Source: Nitratireductor aquimarinus
GTDB lineage: Bacteria; Pseudomonadota; Alphaproteobacteria; Rhizobiales; Rhizobiaceae
Reading direction: 5' to 3'
Length of the DNA stretch: 64,000 nucleotides
NCBI RefSeq assembly: GCF_046773475.1
Contig: NZ_CP177239.1
Span: 2,046,001-2,110,000, forward strand
A program made the translations under genes and the position numbers. Shown here in pieces: positions 43,122 to 51,964 of this stretch. The first letter of the stretch is position 1, and every line of letters starts with the position of its first letter. The notes under the pieces were generated by a model. That model searched no databases. It had not been told where the DNA came from and saw only the letters and a list, made by a program, of their open reading frames with translations.

Positions 43122-44477
43122 CTAAAGCAGAGACTTGGCCTTCTCGGCCAGTTCAGTGGCCTTGCGGTAGTTCTCGACCACCATGGCGTCCCACTGCTGC
43201 TCGATCTCGGCCTGACGGCCTTCGACCTTGGTGTCGGCCTCTTTGCGCTTCACCGTGAAGATCGCATTGAAGTCCGGATCGGCGGCTTCTTCAGCGGAGA
43301 CCGGAAGCGCGTTGATCAGGGCCTTTGCTTCCTCGATCAGCTTGGCGGCCTCGGCATTGCCGGAGCCGGCTTCGGCAAGCGCAGTGTCCGCCGCCTGCAC
43401 GGCAGCCGTGGCGTTGCGCAGATCGTCAAGCCGGTAGGTGATCATCACGTCGAACAGCGAATTGATCACATTGTAGCGCTGCTCCGACACGTCGCTGTCG
43501 AAGTTCACCTTGGTTTCGATCGAACCGTCGAACGGGTTGGGCAGACCTTCCGGCGCGCCCGCATAGGCGTTCTTGTTCACCGGCAGACGCATGATCTTCG
43601 GATCGAAGAGCAGTGCCTGGCCCTTTTCCGACAGAAGGAAGTCGATGAACTTCTGCGCCGGCCCCTCATTGGGCGCATTGGCGACAACGCCGATATTGGC
43701 GGGCACCAGCGCCGTCACGCTCGGATAATGGAACTCGACCGGGAAGCCGGAGGCCTTGGACGAGAACCCGAAGAAGTCGATCACGATGCCGACGCCGAAG
43801 GAACCGCTGTTGACGCCGTCCGGCACGCCGAAGCTGCGCTCGGTGATCGTCTTTGCATTGCCGGAAATCGCCTTCAGCGTCTTCCAGCCTTCCTCCCAGC
43901 CTTCACCCTGGAGAATGGTCTCGATGGTCAGGTGCGTGGTGCCGGAACGCGATGGCGAGGAAATGCCGACATGGCCGTGATAGACCGGCTTTTCGAGGTC
44001 GTCCCATTCCTTCGGCGCGGGCAGTTCGTAGGCGTCCATGTAGCGGGTGTTCCACATAAAGCCGTAGCCCGAGAGGGCGAAGCCCAGATACTGGCCGTCC
44101 GGATCGTTGATCGGATAGCCGTTGAGATCGGCCGGGATGCCATCGACCTCTTTGGAGTAGCTGCCGAGAAGCTCTTCGCCCTTCAGCACTTCGAACGCAT
44201 CCGGCGCGGAAGCCCAGAAAATGTCGGACTGGTTGTTCTGCGCCGTCTCGATCAGATATTTCACGCCCGAAGACGTGCTCTTGTTCACCACCTCAACGGC
44301 AATCGAGGGGTTCTCCTTCATGAAGGCGGTCTTGAAAACATCCGTCAGATCGGAGGGAAAGGACGTTACGATGACGAGCTTGTCGTCGGCCGCATAAAGC
44401 GGCGACGCCGCCAGCAAGGCCGCGGCCGCGACCCCCAGTCCCAGCGTGCGATACGGCTTGCGTTTGATGTCAGGCAT
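43122..44477 (-). CDS. ABC substrate-binding protein of an organophosphate-type importer
   Basis: Periplasmic protein of 451 residues. A signal peptide ends near residue 29 (PLYAA), then KLVIVTSFPSDLTDVFKTAF opens an extracellular solute-binding domain. The motif ISSPSRSGTTHLTIETIL near 175 probably forms the anion pocket; the same motif recurs in the PgtC-like paralogue. The last 100 residues are helical and charged, beyond the FbpA/AfuA core. It is first in its operon, directly behind a sigma-54 promoter. The ligand is inferred to be a phosphate ester because of the PgtABC-like neighbours. Confidence 0.85.
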   Translation of the reverse strand: MPDIKRKPYRTLGLGVAAAALLAASPLYAADDKLVIVTSFPSDLTDVFKTAFMKENPSIAVEVVNKSTSSGVKYLIETAQNNQSDIFWASAPDAFEVLKGEELLGSYSKEVDGIPADLNGYPINDPDGQYLGFALSGYGFMWNTRYMDAYELPAPKEWDDLEKPVYHGHVGISSPSRSGTTHLTIETILQGEGWEEGWKTLKAISGNAKTITERSFGVPDGVNSGSFGVGIVIDFFGFSSKASGFPVEFHYPSVTALVPANIGVVANAPNEGPAQKFIDFLLSEKGQALLFDPKIMRLPVNKNAYAGAPEGLPNPFDGSIETKVNFDSDVSEQRYNVINSLFDVMITYRLDDLRNATAAVQAADTALAEAGSGNAEAAKLIEEAKALINALPVSAEEAADPDFNAIFTVKRKEADTKVEGRQAEIEQQWDAMVVENYRKATELAEKAKSLL

Positions 44478-44528
44478 AAAATTCCTCCCAGAAATATACC
44501 GCGATCTTGTTCATCGCGAACAATCAGG

Positions 44529-44544
44529 AGCAACCGGCGTGCCA
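44529..44544 (-). promoter_or_regulatory. sigma-54 (RpoN) -24/-12 promoter
   Basis: On the minus strand the sequence reads TGGCAC, GCCGG, TTGCT, an exact match to the TGGCAC-N5-TTGC(A/T) consensus. Transcription should begin near 44518, about 40 bases before the binding-protein start. A sigma-54 activator gene with an intact GAFTGA loop ends about 100 bp upstream, so activator and target lie side by side. Confidence 0.85.
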
Positions 44545-44622
44545 GTTTGCGCGCCGCCCGGAATTTTTCGGCAATCCATTGATGTTCATGGGAAATTCAG
44601 GACGCGGAACTGACCGGCGAAC

Positions 44623-44638
44623 GGGTCGTTTTTGACCC
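44623..44638 (-). promoter_or_regulatory. candidate upstream activator site
   Basis: GGGTC (44623-44627) and GACCC (44634-44638) form a dyad around six bases, about 80 bp upstream of the -24 element, a usual distance for an NtrC-type enhancer. It is just after the activator gene stop, so it could instead be a weak terminator. Confidence 0.3.
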
Positions 44639-44649
44639 ATCCGCCTTAA

Positions 44650-46011
44650 TCACGTGTCACTTTCGACACGATCATCCTCCACGAAATCCTCCCGAACGAG
44701 GCCGTGGCGCTGCATTCTGAGATAGAGCTTCTTGCGCGGAATCCGCAGATGATCGGCGGCCATCTGCACCCGTCCGCCGGTCCGGCGCAGGGCTGCGGCA
44801 AGAACGCGTTTTTCGAATGCGTCGAGCTGGTCGGCAAGGCCGGGTTCCGCTCCGCCCATCGCGCTGCCCTGCGTCTCGCCGTCAATACCCAGCGCATGAC
44901 GCTCTGCGACATTGATCAGCTCGCGGACATTGCCCTTCCATGGCCGTCGGCTCAGCTCTTCCAGCAGGTTCTGGTCCGGCTCGACAAAGCCGCGCTGAAT
45001 GCGCCGGCCCGCCTGCTGCACATAGTGCATGAAAAGAAGCGGCACGTCTTCCGGGCGCTCCCTGAGCGGCGGAATGGAAAGCGTCGCGACGGCGATGCGA
45101 TAGTAGAGATCGGCGCGGAACGTGCCTTCCTCGGATGCCTCTTCGAGATCCTTCTTCGCGGCTGCAACCACCCGCACATCGATGCCGATCTCGTCCTTGC
45201 CGCCAAGCCGCGTGATGGTCTGCGACTGGAGCGCGCGCAGAAGCTGGGTCTGATGCGCAAGCGGCATGCTCTCGATCTCGTCGAGAAACAGCGTTCCGCC
45301 GCTCGCCTGTTCCAGCCTGCCGATGCGCCGGCGATCCGCCCCCGTAAAGGCACCCGGCTCGTGGCCGAACAGTTCGCTGGCGATCAGCGTGTCCGGCAAC
45401 GCGCCGCAATTGAGCGCGACAAAGGGGCCGTCGCTGCGCTGGCCGAGCGAATGCAGCGCATTGGCCACCACTTCCTTGCCCGACCCGGTTTCGCCATAGA
45501 CGACGGTGTTGACGTCGGCCAGCGCAACGGCGGCGATGCGCTTGCGCAAGCGCTGAATGGCCTCGCTGTTGCCGATCAGCTGCTTTTCCAGCGCGTAGGG
45601 CGCGCCCGCACCGCTGAGCAACTGGCGGTTCTGAAGGATGAGTTGGCGCATTCTGGCGCCGCGTTCCACCGCCGCCAGAAGCACCTCCGGCTCCGCCGGT
45701 TTCTCGATGAAATCATAGGCCCCGTTGCGAACCGCAGACACCGCCATGGGCACATCGCCATGACCGGTGATGATGATGACGGGGATATCGCGGTCGATCT
45801 CCTGAACGGCCTCCAGAAGGGCAATGCCATCCATGCCGGGCATTCTGAGATCCGAGACGACGACGCCCGGCCAGTTCCGGTCGAGCACGCGCAGCGCCTC
45901 CCGCCCATCGGCGAAGGTGAACGGTTCATAGACCTCCAGCGCCAGCGTCTCCGCCCAGGCGTCACGGATTTCCATGTCGTCATCCACCAGAATTACCGGT
46001 ATCGCATTCAT
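44650..46011 (-). CDS. NtrC-family sigma-54 response regulator (PgtA/DctD-like)
   Basis: Activator of 453 residues. Receiver with Asp54 (VVVSDLRMPGMDG); AAA+ domain with Walker A GETGSGKE at 173-180, the sigma-54 contact loop GAFTGA at 220-225, Walker B GGTLFLDEIES and arginine finger region FRADLYYRI; Fis-type helix-turn-helix near the C-terminus (GGRVQMAADHLRIPRKKLYLRMQ). It should activate the adjacent RpoN promoter. It overlaps the kinase stop as ATGA. Size and partners match PgtA of the Salmonella phosphoglycerate system (recalled). Confidence 0.93.
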   Translation of the reverse strand: MNAIPVILVDDDMEIRDAWAETLALEVYEPFTFADGREALRVLDRNWPGVVVSDLRMPGMDGIALLEAVQEIDRDIPVIIITGHGDVPMAVSAVRNGAYDFIEKPAEPEVLLAAVERGARMRQLILQNRQLLSGAGAPYALEKQLIGNSEAIQRLRKRIAAVALADVNTVVYGETGSGKEVVANALHSLGQRSDGPFVALNCGALPDTLIASELFGHEPGAFTGADRRRIGRLEQASGGTLFLDEIESMPLAHQTQLLRALQSQTITRLGGKDEIGIDVRVVAAAKKDLEEASEEGTFRADLYYRIAVATLSIPPLRERPEDVPLLFMHYVQQAGRRIQRGFVEPDQNLLEELSRRPWKGNVRELINVAERHALGIDGETQGSAMGGAEPGLADQLDAFEKRVLAAALRRTGGRVQMAADHLRIPRKKLYLRMQRHGLVREDFVEDDRVESDT

Positions 46012-48011
46012 GTCTTGAACAGCTCCACGGTTGCGATCACGCCGCCTTCCTCCCTGCGTTTCAGTTCCAGACGGCCACCCAGATCGCGAATGACATTGTA
46101 CGATATGGAGAGGCCGAGCCCGAGCCCTTCGCCCGGCGGCTTTGTCGTGAAGAACGGGTCGAACAGCTTTCCTTCAAGCCCCTCGGCAATGCCCTCGCCA
46201 TTGTCCTCCACCTCGATGCGCGCCAGCATTTCGGTCTCGCTGATGCGGATGGTGAGCCGTGCCGGGTGAACCGGCTCGGTGGCGTCGAGCGCATTGGAAA
46301 CGAGATTGACGAGCACCTGCTCCAGAAGTGCCGGCTCCGTCATCACGTGAACCGGGTGCGGCGGGTGCTCCATGACAAGCGCGACCCCCTGCCGCTCGAT
46401 CCGCTCCTTGAACAGGGTCAGCGCGTTCGCGACCACCTCCGTCACATCGTTGCGCACCAGCACATCCTGCGGCCTGCGGGCGAAGGTCTTCAGATGATTG
46501 GAGGTTTTCGCCAGCCGCTTGATCAGCCGTTCGATGTCGCCCAGCTTCTCCCTGCCCTTGTCGATGTCGCCGCGCTCCAGATAGCGCAGCGCATTGTGCG
46601 TATAGGATCCCATCGCCGTCAGCGGCTGGTTGAACTCATGCGCAATACCCGCCGAAAGCTGCCCAAGGGCGGCAAGCTTTGCCGCCTGCACCAGTTCTGC
46701 CTGCGTTTCGCGCAGTTCGGTCTCCACCTGTCTGCGCCGCTCGATCTCCGATGTCAGGCTGACATTGGCCTGCCGCAGCTCGCGCGCCCGCTGGTCGAGC
46801 GCTTCGGACTTGTCGCGGAAAAGGCGAACCGCATCCGCAAGCTGGCCGATTTCGTCGGAACCCGACACGCCCACCTGAATGCCTTTCTCACCACTCGCAA
46901 TGCGCCCCATCGCCTCCAGCACCTTCATCAGACGCTGGAACAGGTGCCCGCGCACGAAGAAGTAGGAGAAGGCGAGCAGAAGGAGCAGAAGAATGGCGGT
47001 GCTGAACGCGTTGAACACCCGCCAGCCCGACAGTACATCGTTGATTTCCACTGAGGCAAGGCTCGACCGAAGACCGCTTTCGCGCACCGCACCGGCAACC
47101 ACATTGCCAAGCTCTTCAAGCAGCGAGGCGTTCATTTCCTGCAACTGCGCGCTTTCAGCCAGAAGCCCGCTTTCGTTCAACCGGCGATCCAGAAGGTTGT
47201 CCGGCTCGGTGGCGAACAGGGCAATGTCCTCCCAGATCTGGCGCAGCGTGATGGCGCTTGCATTGCTCGCGATCAGCGCCGCATTGGCGTTGCCCTCATC
47301 GACCGTTTCCGCAAGCCGCCCCTGCAACTGTTCGATCAGGCGGAAATCGGTCTCGCTCGCGCCGCGCAGGATCATCCCCACCGCCAGATTGGCGCTGGCG
47401 TGCAAACGGCCAAGCGCCTCCGTCAGACGCACCTCGCGCTCGACGAGACTGCGCCGCGCATTGTCGGCGAGGCCTTCGCCCGCCCGCGCCTCAAGCGCCG
47501 ATTCCACATTGAACTTGGCGTCCACCAGAAGCGGATCGACCTCCAGCAGAAAATCGCCGTGCAGGCGGTTGAGACGCGCCGTCTCCTCCTCCCGCTGTTT
47601 GGCGAGAACGAAGCGCCGCGCCACATTGCGGTCGAGCGCCAGTACATTGGCCTCCACCTCGGCCAGAACGCCGCCCAGCCCGCTGAACGCCTCATCCTTT
47701 CCCATGCCCGTCGCCAGAAGCTGGCGAAGGTGCCCGAAATGGTCCTCGAGCCGCTCCAGCGCGGATTCCCGTTCGAACCGTGTGCGCGCACTGCCAAGCA
47801 TGGGCACATCGACACGAATGGCCTGACCGATTTCGGCCAGCCGGGCGCTGGCCGCCGCCGTCTTGAGATTGTCCGACGCCAGATTGGAAATGGTGTTGCC
47901 GACATTGCCCAGCGTGAAATTCGCCACCAGCATCGCCACGATGGCGAAGCCGGCAATCGTGGCCATGGCGACCAGAAGCTTGCTGCGCAGGGAGGTGGAA
48001 TGACCGTTCAC
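46008..48011 (-). CDS. large sensor histidine kinase (PgtB-like)
   Basis: Inner-membrane kinase of 667 residues, nearly the recalled PgtB length (668). First helix about 10-33, a helical periplasmic sensor domain of about 300 residues, second helix near 335-357 and HAMP to about 410. The H-box GIAHEFNQPLTAMGSY near 460 is of the DctB/HPK4 type; N-box NLVSNALDAT and G-boxes DNGEGI and GEGLGLGLSIS are intact. It overlaps both neighbours by four bases, so PgtC-like, kinase and regulator are translationally coupled. Confidence 0.92.
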   Translation of the reverse strand: MNGHSTSLRSKLLVAMATIAGFAIVAMLVANFTLGNVGNTISNLASDNLKTAAASARLAEIGQAIRVDVPMLGSARTRFERESALERLEDHFGHLRQLLATGMGKDEAFSGLGGVLAEVEANVLALDRNVARRFVLAKQREEETARLNRLHGDFLLEVDPLLVDAKFNVESALEARAGEGLADNARRSLVEREVRLTEALGRLHASANLAVGMILRGASETDFRLIEQLQGRLAETVDEGNANAALIASNASAITLRQIWEDIALFATEPDNLLDRRLNESGLLAESAQLQEMNASLLEELGNVVAGAVRESGLRSSLASVEINDVLSGWRVFNAFSTAILLLLLLAFSYFFVRGHLFQRLMKVLEAMGRIASGEKGIQVGVSGSDEIGQLADAVRLFRDKSEALDQRARELRQANVSLTSEIERRRQVETELRETQAELVQAAKLAALGQLSAGIAHEFNQPLTAMGSYTHNALRYLERGDIDKGREKLGDIERLIKRLAKTSNHLKTFARRPQDVLVRNDVTEVVANALTLFKERIERQGVALVMEHPPHPVHVMTEPALLEQVLVNLVSNALDATEPVHPARLTIRISETEMLARIEVEDNGEGIAEGLEGKLFDPFFTTKPPGEGLGLGLSISYNVIRDLGGRLELKRREEGGVIATVELFKT

Positions 48012-49390
48012 GGCGCGCGCCCGGATGTGAGTTCGGCCAGCCGGGCGTCTCCGCGCGCGATCAGTTCGCGGGCGCGGCTGAAGCGGCCTGAAAAGTCGCG
48101 CGACCAGCTGTCCCGCAATGTGCCTTCGCCATCGGCGGAAAGATCGACGAGATCGCTTCCTTCGAGCTGCGAAATCAGCTCTGCGGCATCCGACATGAAG
48201 GAGGCGACCGGCACGGTCTCCACCCGGTCGCGCGCCTCGGCGATGAGATTGCGCAATTGCGGATCGTCAGCGGCTTCCGGGGCCGCCACGAGGCGGTCGA
48301 TGCCGGCCCGGATCTCGGCGAGTTCCAGATAACGATAGGTGATCATCTCGTCGAACAGCGCATTGACGATGGGAAGGCGGCGCGCGGCAAGGGCCGCATC
48401 GAAGGCCGCGCCTGCGCTGTGTTCAGGCTCGAACCCCACCTGCCCCCAGAGGTCCGGATTGACGGGGATGCGCGCAATGGCGGGGCGCAAGAGCAGGTTC
48501 TGCCCCGTGTCGGAGCGCAGGAACTCAACGAATTCCACCGCCAGCGGGTTCTCCGCGCCGGTGCGGGCAATGCCGACACTGGCCGGGAAGACCGCACTGT
48601 CGCGCAGCGGCGCAAAAGCGATGGGCGGCTGCGTCTCATTGGCCGCCTTGGCCAGAAAGTCGATGCCAATGCCCAGCTCGAACCGGTTTCGGGCGATGCC
48701 CTCGCGCACGCCGAAACTGCGCGCCGTGACAGTGGCCAGATTGCTGCCGATACGCGAAAGGAGCGCCCACCCTTCATCCCAGCCCAGGTTCTGCAGGACA
48801 GTCTCGACGAACAGATGCGTGGTGCCGCTGCGCGCCGGCGATGTCATGCCGATGCGGTTGCGATAGCGGTCCTGCGCCAGAAGCTCCACCTCGGCGGTTG
48901 GCCCTATCGTCTCGCCATCGGGCTTCCACATCAGGCCGATCTGCGACAGCGCGAAGCCGAAACGCGCGCCGCTTGCATCATCCACCACCAGCCCGCCGAA
49001 ATGCGAAGGATCGGAAGAAAGCTCCGGCCGGTGATCGAGCAGGCCGTCGGCATCGAGCGCAGCAAAGGCAACGGGCGAGCTTGTCCAGACCACATCGGCG
49101 ACCGGGCGGCGACCTTCACGCATGTGCCGCATCAGCGCGATCGTGTTCTTGTTGGTCACGCAGGCGCGGCCATAATCGCTGGAGAACCGCTCCACAAAAG
49201 GCCGGTAAAAGCTTTCGGGGTAGGAGGTGATGATCTGGAGCCGGCATCCCGTGTCGGCGGCCTGTGCAAACGCCGCCCCCGACAGCCAGACGCAGGCCGA
49301 CACCCCCCAGCAATGTAACAATCTGCGCAAAGGCTCTCCTCCCAGGGAGGCCAGGCCGCACGGCATCGCCGCGCCTCCTCGGCGCATCAA
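48008..49390 (-). CDS. periplasmic binding protein of the sensor operon (PgtC-like)
   Basis: Protein of 460 residues. An N-terminal hydrophobic signal (about 20-45, AFAQAAD) precedes RLQIITSYPESFYRPFVERF. It shares with the importer binding protein ADVVWTSSPVAF and MTSPARSGTTHLFVETVL, so the two are paralogues. PgtC is the periplasmic regulator that, with PgtB, senses phosphoglycerates. It heads a three-gene operon coupled by ATGA overlaps. It probably presents ligand to the kinase rather than to the permease (inference). Confidence 0.87.
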   Translation of the reverse strand: MMRRGGAAMPCGLASLGGEPLRRLLHCWGVSACVWLSGAAFAQAADTGCRLQIITSYPESFYRPFVERFSSDYGRACVTNKNTIALMRHMREGRRPVADVVWTSSPVAFAALDADGLLDHRPELSSDPSHFGGLVVDDASGARFGFALSQIGLMWKPDGETIGPTAEVELLAQDRYRNRIGMTSPARSGTTHLFVETVLQNLGWDEGWALLSRIGSNLATVTARSFGVREGIARNRFELGIGIDFLAKAANETQPPIAFAPLRDSAVFPASVGIARTGAENPLAVEFVEFLRSDTGQNLLLRPAIARIPVNPDLWGQVGFEPEHSAGAAFDAALAARRLPIVNALFDEMITYRYLELAEIRAGIDRLVAAPEAADDPQLRNLIAEARDRVETVPVASFMSDAAELISQLEGSDLVDLSADGEGTLRDSWSRDFSGRFSRARELIARGDARLAELTSGRAP

Positions 49391-49591
49391 CCTCCCCCTG
49401 TCACGATAGCGCAGCCCTCAAGGCCCCGCCACTTCGCCAGTTCCGGCGCGACATCCCAACTTCGCGCCAGCGCCATTCCTGCCTTACCCGGACAAAGCAC
49501 GTCAACATGCGAGATGCGCCTGGTGGACTATTGCGTCAGGCCGCGTAGATTGCACCGGTCAATCGACCACCCGCAGACCAAGAGGCGCATC

Positions 49592-50017
49592 ATGGCATCT
49601 TCCCGGCTCACAACCCTCGTCAGCGTGGCGCATCCATGGATGTGCGACACGATGGGGCACATGAATGTGCGCCACTATGCGGCGATGTTCGATGACGCCA
49701 GCTTCCAGCTGCTCGGCCATCTGGCCGGCCCCGAGGCCATCGACAACCACGACCTTGGCTGGGCCGATGTGCGCAGCGAGACGGAATACAAGCACGAGAC
49801 CGAAGCCGGCGCGCTTTTGACGATCCACTCCCATGTGACGCGTCTGGGGCGCTCGTCGGTGAGTTTCGAGCAGGTCATGACCGGCAGCATCGATGGGGTC
49901 GTGCGCGCCGTGAACCGCACCACCACGGTGCGCTTCGATCTCAAGGCACGCCGCTCCGCGGAACTCGAAACCGGCCTGCGCGCCCGCGGCGAAGCGCTGC
50001 TCGTCGCTTCGGACTGA
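49592..50017 (+). CDS. hotdog-fold acyl-CoA thioesterase (4HBT-like)
   Basis: Protein of 141 residues from ATG 49592 behind AGAGG. The hotdog signature VAHPWMCDTMGHMNVRHYAAMFDDA near residues 11-36 has the Asp/His-Met pattern of 4-hydroxybenzoyl-CoA-type thioesterases, and a central helix follows. It should hydrolyse a short acyl-CoA. It converges on a LysR gene four bases away. Similar thioesterases partner beta-keto-acid cleavage enzymes in carnitine breakdown, and one such enzyme lies 7 kb to the right. Confidence 0.83.
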   Translation: MASSRLTTLVSVAHPWMCDTMGHMNVRHYAAMFDDASFQLLGHLAGPEAIDNHDLGWADVRSETEYKHETEAGALLTIHSHVTRLGRSSVSFEQVMTGSIDGVVRAVNRTTTVRFDLKARRSAELETGLRARGEALLVASD

Positions 50018-50021
50018 CGCC

Positions 50022-50981
50022 TCAGCGGTCGTAAACGCGTTCCTCGAACGGGGTTTCGGCGATCAGTGTCTGGAGCCCGGAGATCAACGCCTTCTCCGCC
50101 CGGTTCAGAACCTTTTCCGGATTGGTCAGCATGAAGATGTCGATCTGTGGCGGCCGGTCATAGGGCGGCAGACGCCACAGCAGCCCGTCATTGACGTCGC
50201 GCCGCGCCACATGCAGCGGCAGCGGGCCGATGCCGAGCCCGGCAAGGATCATGCGCCGCACCTCCTCAAGGCTTGAGGAAACGCCAACCACGCTGCTGTC
50301 CAGCTTGGCCTCGCTGCGCAACAGCGCCACCGGACGCAGCGAATCCGAGATGTGGTCCGTGTGGAAGGAAACGGAGGTCTCGCCCTTCAGATCGGAAAGC
50401 TTCAGCCCGTGATGCCCAAACAGCCGGTGTTCAGGGCCGCAAAAGAAGCCGAAGAACTCACGATAGACCATCGTGTAATCCAGCGCCGGGTCGCGCTGGC
50501 TGACAAGGCAGATGCCGAACGAGGCGCGCCGCTCGCGCACCTGCCTGGCCACATCGATGCTCGTTAACACGTTCAGCGTGATGCTGGCGCGCGGATAGTT
50601 TTTGTGAAATTCCGCAAGCGCGCGGTCGAACAGGGGCGATTCCACATGGCTTGCGAGCGCGATGGTCACATGCCCCGTCACCTCGTCGCTGATGCCGCGC
50701 ATCAGGAGCGGCAATTGCGAGATCGCGCCGAACGCCTCGATGCTCTGCTCGTAGAGGAGCTCGCCCACCTCGGTCAGTTCGAAGCGCGTTGCGTCGCGCT
50801 CGACCAGTCGCCGTCCGATGCGGTCTTCCAGCCGCTTCAGCGCGTTGCTCACTGAGGGCTGTTTGAGGTTCAGCTGGTCGGCCGCGCCGGTGATGCTCTT
50901 CACCTCGGCGATCACCACAAAGGTGCGCAGAAGGTTCCAGTCGAGGTCCCAGACGAGCCTGTCGGTGCGCTGATTCATCAT
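50022..50981 (-). CDS. LysR-type transcriptional regulator
   Basis: Regulator of 319 residues. Helix-turn-helix near 15-75 with SITGAADQLNLKQPSVSNALKRLE; an effector domain follows. It is divergent from the amino-acid importer operon across 129 bp and should control it. The domain begins with DLDWNLLRTFVVIAE, seen in NodD/GcvA-like subgroups. Confidence 0.92.
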   Translation of the reverse strand: MMNQRTDRLVWDLDWNLLRTFVVIAEVKSITGAADQLNLKQPSVSNALKRLEDRIGRRLVERDATRFELTEVGELLYEQSIEAFGAISQLPLLMRGISDEVTGHVTIALASHVESPLFDRALAEFHKNYPRASITLNVLTSIDVARQVRERRASFGICLVSQRDPALDYTMVYREFFGFFCGPEHRLFGHHGLKLSDLKGETSVSFHTDHISDSLRPVALLRSEAKLDSSVVGVSSSLEEVRRMILAGLGIGPLPLHVARRDVNDGLLWRLPPYDRPPQIDIFMLTNPEKVLNRAEKALISGLQTLIAETPFEERVYDR

Positions 50982-51016
50982 TCACCAAATCTATGACTTC
51001 TATTCCCATTATCTAT

Positions 51017-51041
51017 TTGCGTAATGCATTGGCAAACGCAA
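51017..51041. promoter_or_regulatory. candidate LysR operator upstream of the importer operon
   Basis: TTGCGT (51017-51022) and ACGCAA (51036-51041) form a dyad with 13 bases between. A T-N11-A LysR core (T51022, A51034) falls inside. It lies in the 129-bp divergent gap, 70 bp before the binding-protein start. Confidence 0.4.
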
Positions 51042-51110
51042 TCATGAACACGAATGACCTGCAAAAAATCAGAACAGCATTCACCCAGAGGAACGGAGGA
51101 ACCCAATCTC

Positions 51111-51893
51111 ATGACCAAGATTCTGTCTCGCCTGATGGCCGTCTCGCTCGGCCTCGCCGCCTCGTTTGGCGCGTTTTCCGCCGGGGCCAACGAACTGGAA
51201 GCGATCAAGGAAGCCGGCGAGATGAAAATCGCCATGTCGGGCCAGTACCCGCCCTTCAACTTCGTCAACGACCAGAACCAGGTGGTTGGCTTCGATGCGT
51301 CCATCGGCATGGAAATCGCAAAGCGTCTGGGCGTCGAGGGCGAGATCGTCACCACCGCCTGGGACGGCATCATCGCCGGCCTTCTGGCCAGCAAATACGA
51401 CACCATCGTCGGCTCCATGACCATCACGCCGGAGCGCGAGAAGGTCGTGGATTTCGTCGGCCCGTACTACCATGCCGGCCGCGCCGTGTTCGTGATGGAA
51501 GATTCCGAGGTTCAGGCGCTTGACGATCTGAAGGACAAGACCCTCGGCGTGACGCTCGGCGAGACCCATGAGAAGTGGGCGCGCGAAAAGGGCGGTTGGG
51601 ACATCCGCACCTACAAGGGCCTGCCCGAGCTGCTGCTTGAGCTGAAGTCCGGCCGCATCGACGCCATCGTTGTCGACAACATCCCCGTGCGCGTGGCCGT
51701 GAAGGAAACCGGCGACAAGGTGCGCATGCTCGAGACCCCGGACATCGAGGGCGGCGCAGTGGCCATCGGCATCGCCATCCGCAAGAACAGCCCCGAGCTG
51801 AAAGCCGCCATGCAGGAAGCGCTCGACGCGATGATGGAAGACGGCACCTACGAGAAGATCTCGATGGAATGGGTCGGCAGCGACATCCGCTGA
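51111..51893 (+). CDS. polar amino-acid ABC transporter substrate-binding protein
   Basis: Periplasmic protein of 260 residues from ATG 51111 (MTKILSRLMAVSLGLAAS). Signal peptide to about residue 26; SBP3 domain with MKIAMSGQYPPFNFVNDQNQ and VGFDASIGMEIAKRLG, then FVGPYYHAGRAVFV and LGVTLGETHEKWAREKGG. The family binds polar amino acids, opines or polyamine-like ligands. It is first in an operon with two permeases, an ATPase and catabolic enzymes, whose pathway should give the ligand. Confidence 0.9.
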   Translation: MTKILSRLMAVSLGLAASFGAFSAGANELEAIKEAGEMKIAMSGQYPPFNFVNDQNQVVGFDASIGMEIAKRLGVEGEIVTTAWDGIIAGLLASKYDTIVGSMTITPEREKVVDFVGPYYHAGRAVFVMEDSEVQALDDLKDKTLGVTLGETHEKWAREKGGWDIRTYKGLPELLLELKSGRIDAIVVDNIPVRVAVKETGDKVRMLETPDIEGGAVAIGIAIRKNSPELKAAMQEALDAMMEDGTYEKISMEWVGSDIR

Positions 51894-51912
51894 TCCCGCA
51901 ATGACCATCCGG

Positions 51913-51932
51913 CCGGCGCGTTCCAGCGCCGG
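51913..51932. other. intercistronic hairpin after the binding-protein gene
   Basis: CCGGCGC (51913-51919) pairs with GCGCCGG (51926-51932) around six bases, 20 bp after the stop. No U-run; probably limits read-through or protects the binding-protein mRNA. Confidence 0.45.
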
Positions 51933-51964
51933 TCGCCCCGCCTGCCCCTTTCCGGAGCTTCCGT

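Noticed and set aside
40132..44477. Calling the importer a ferric iron transporter on the basis of FbpABC-like architecture
   Set aside because: The same architecture carries sugar phosphates and phosphonates; the Pgt-like regulators and the phosphatase argue for an organophosphate, and no iron-responsive promoter is seen.
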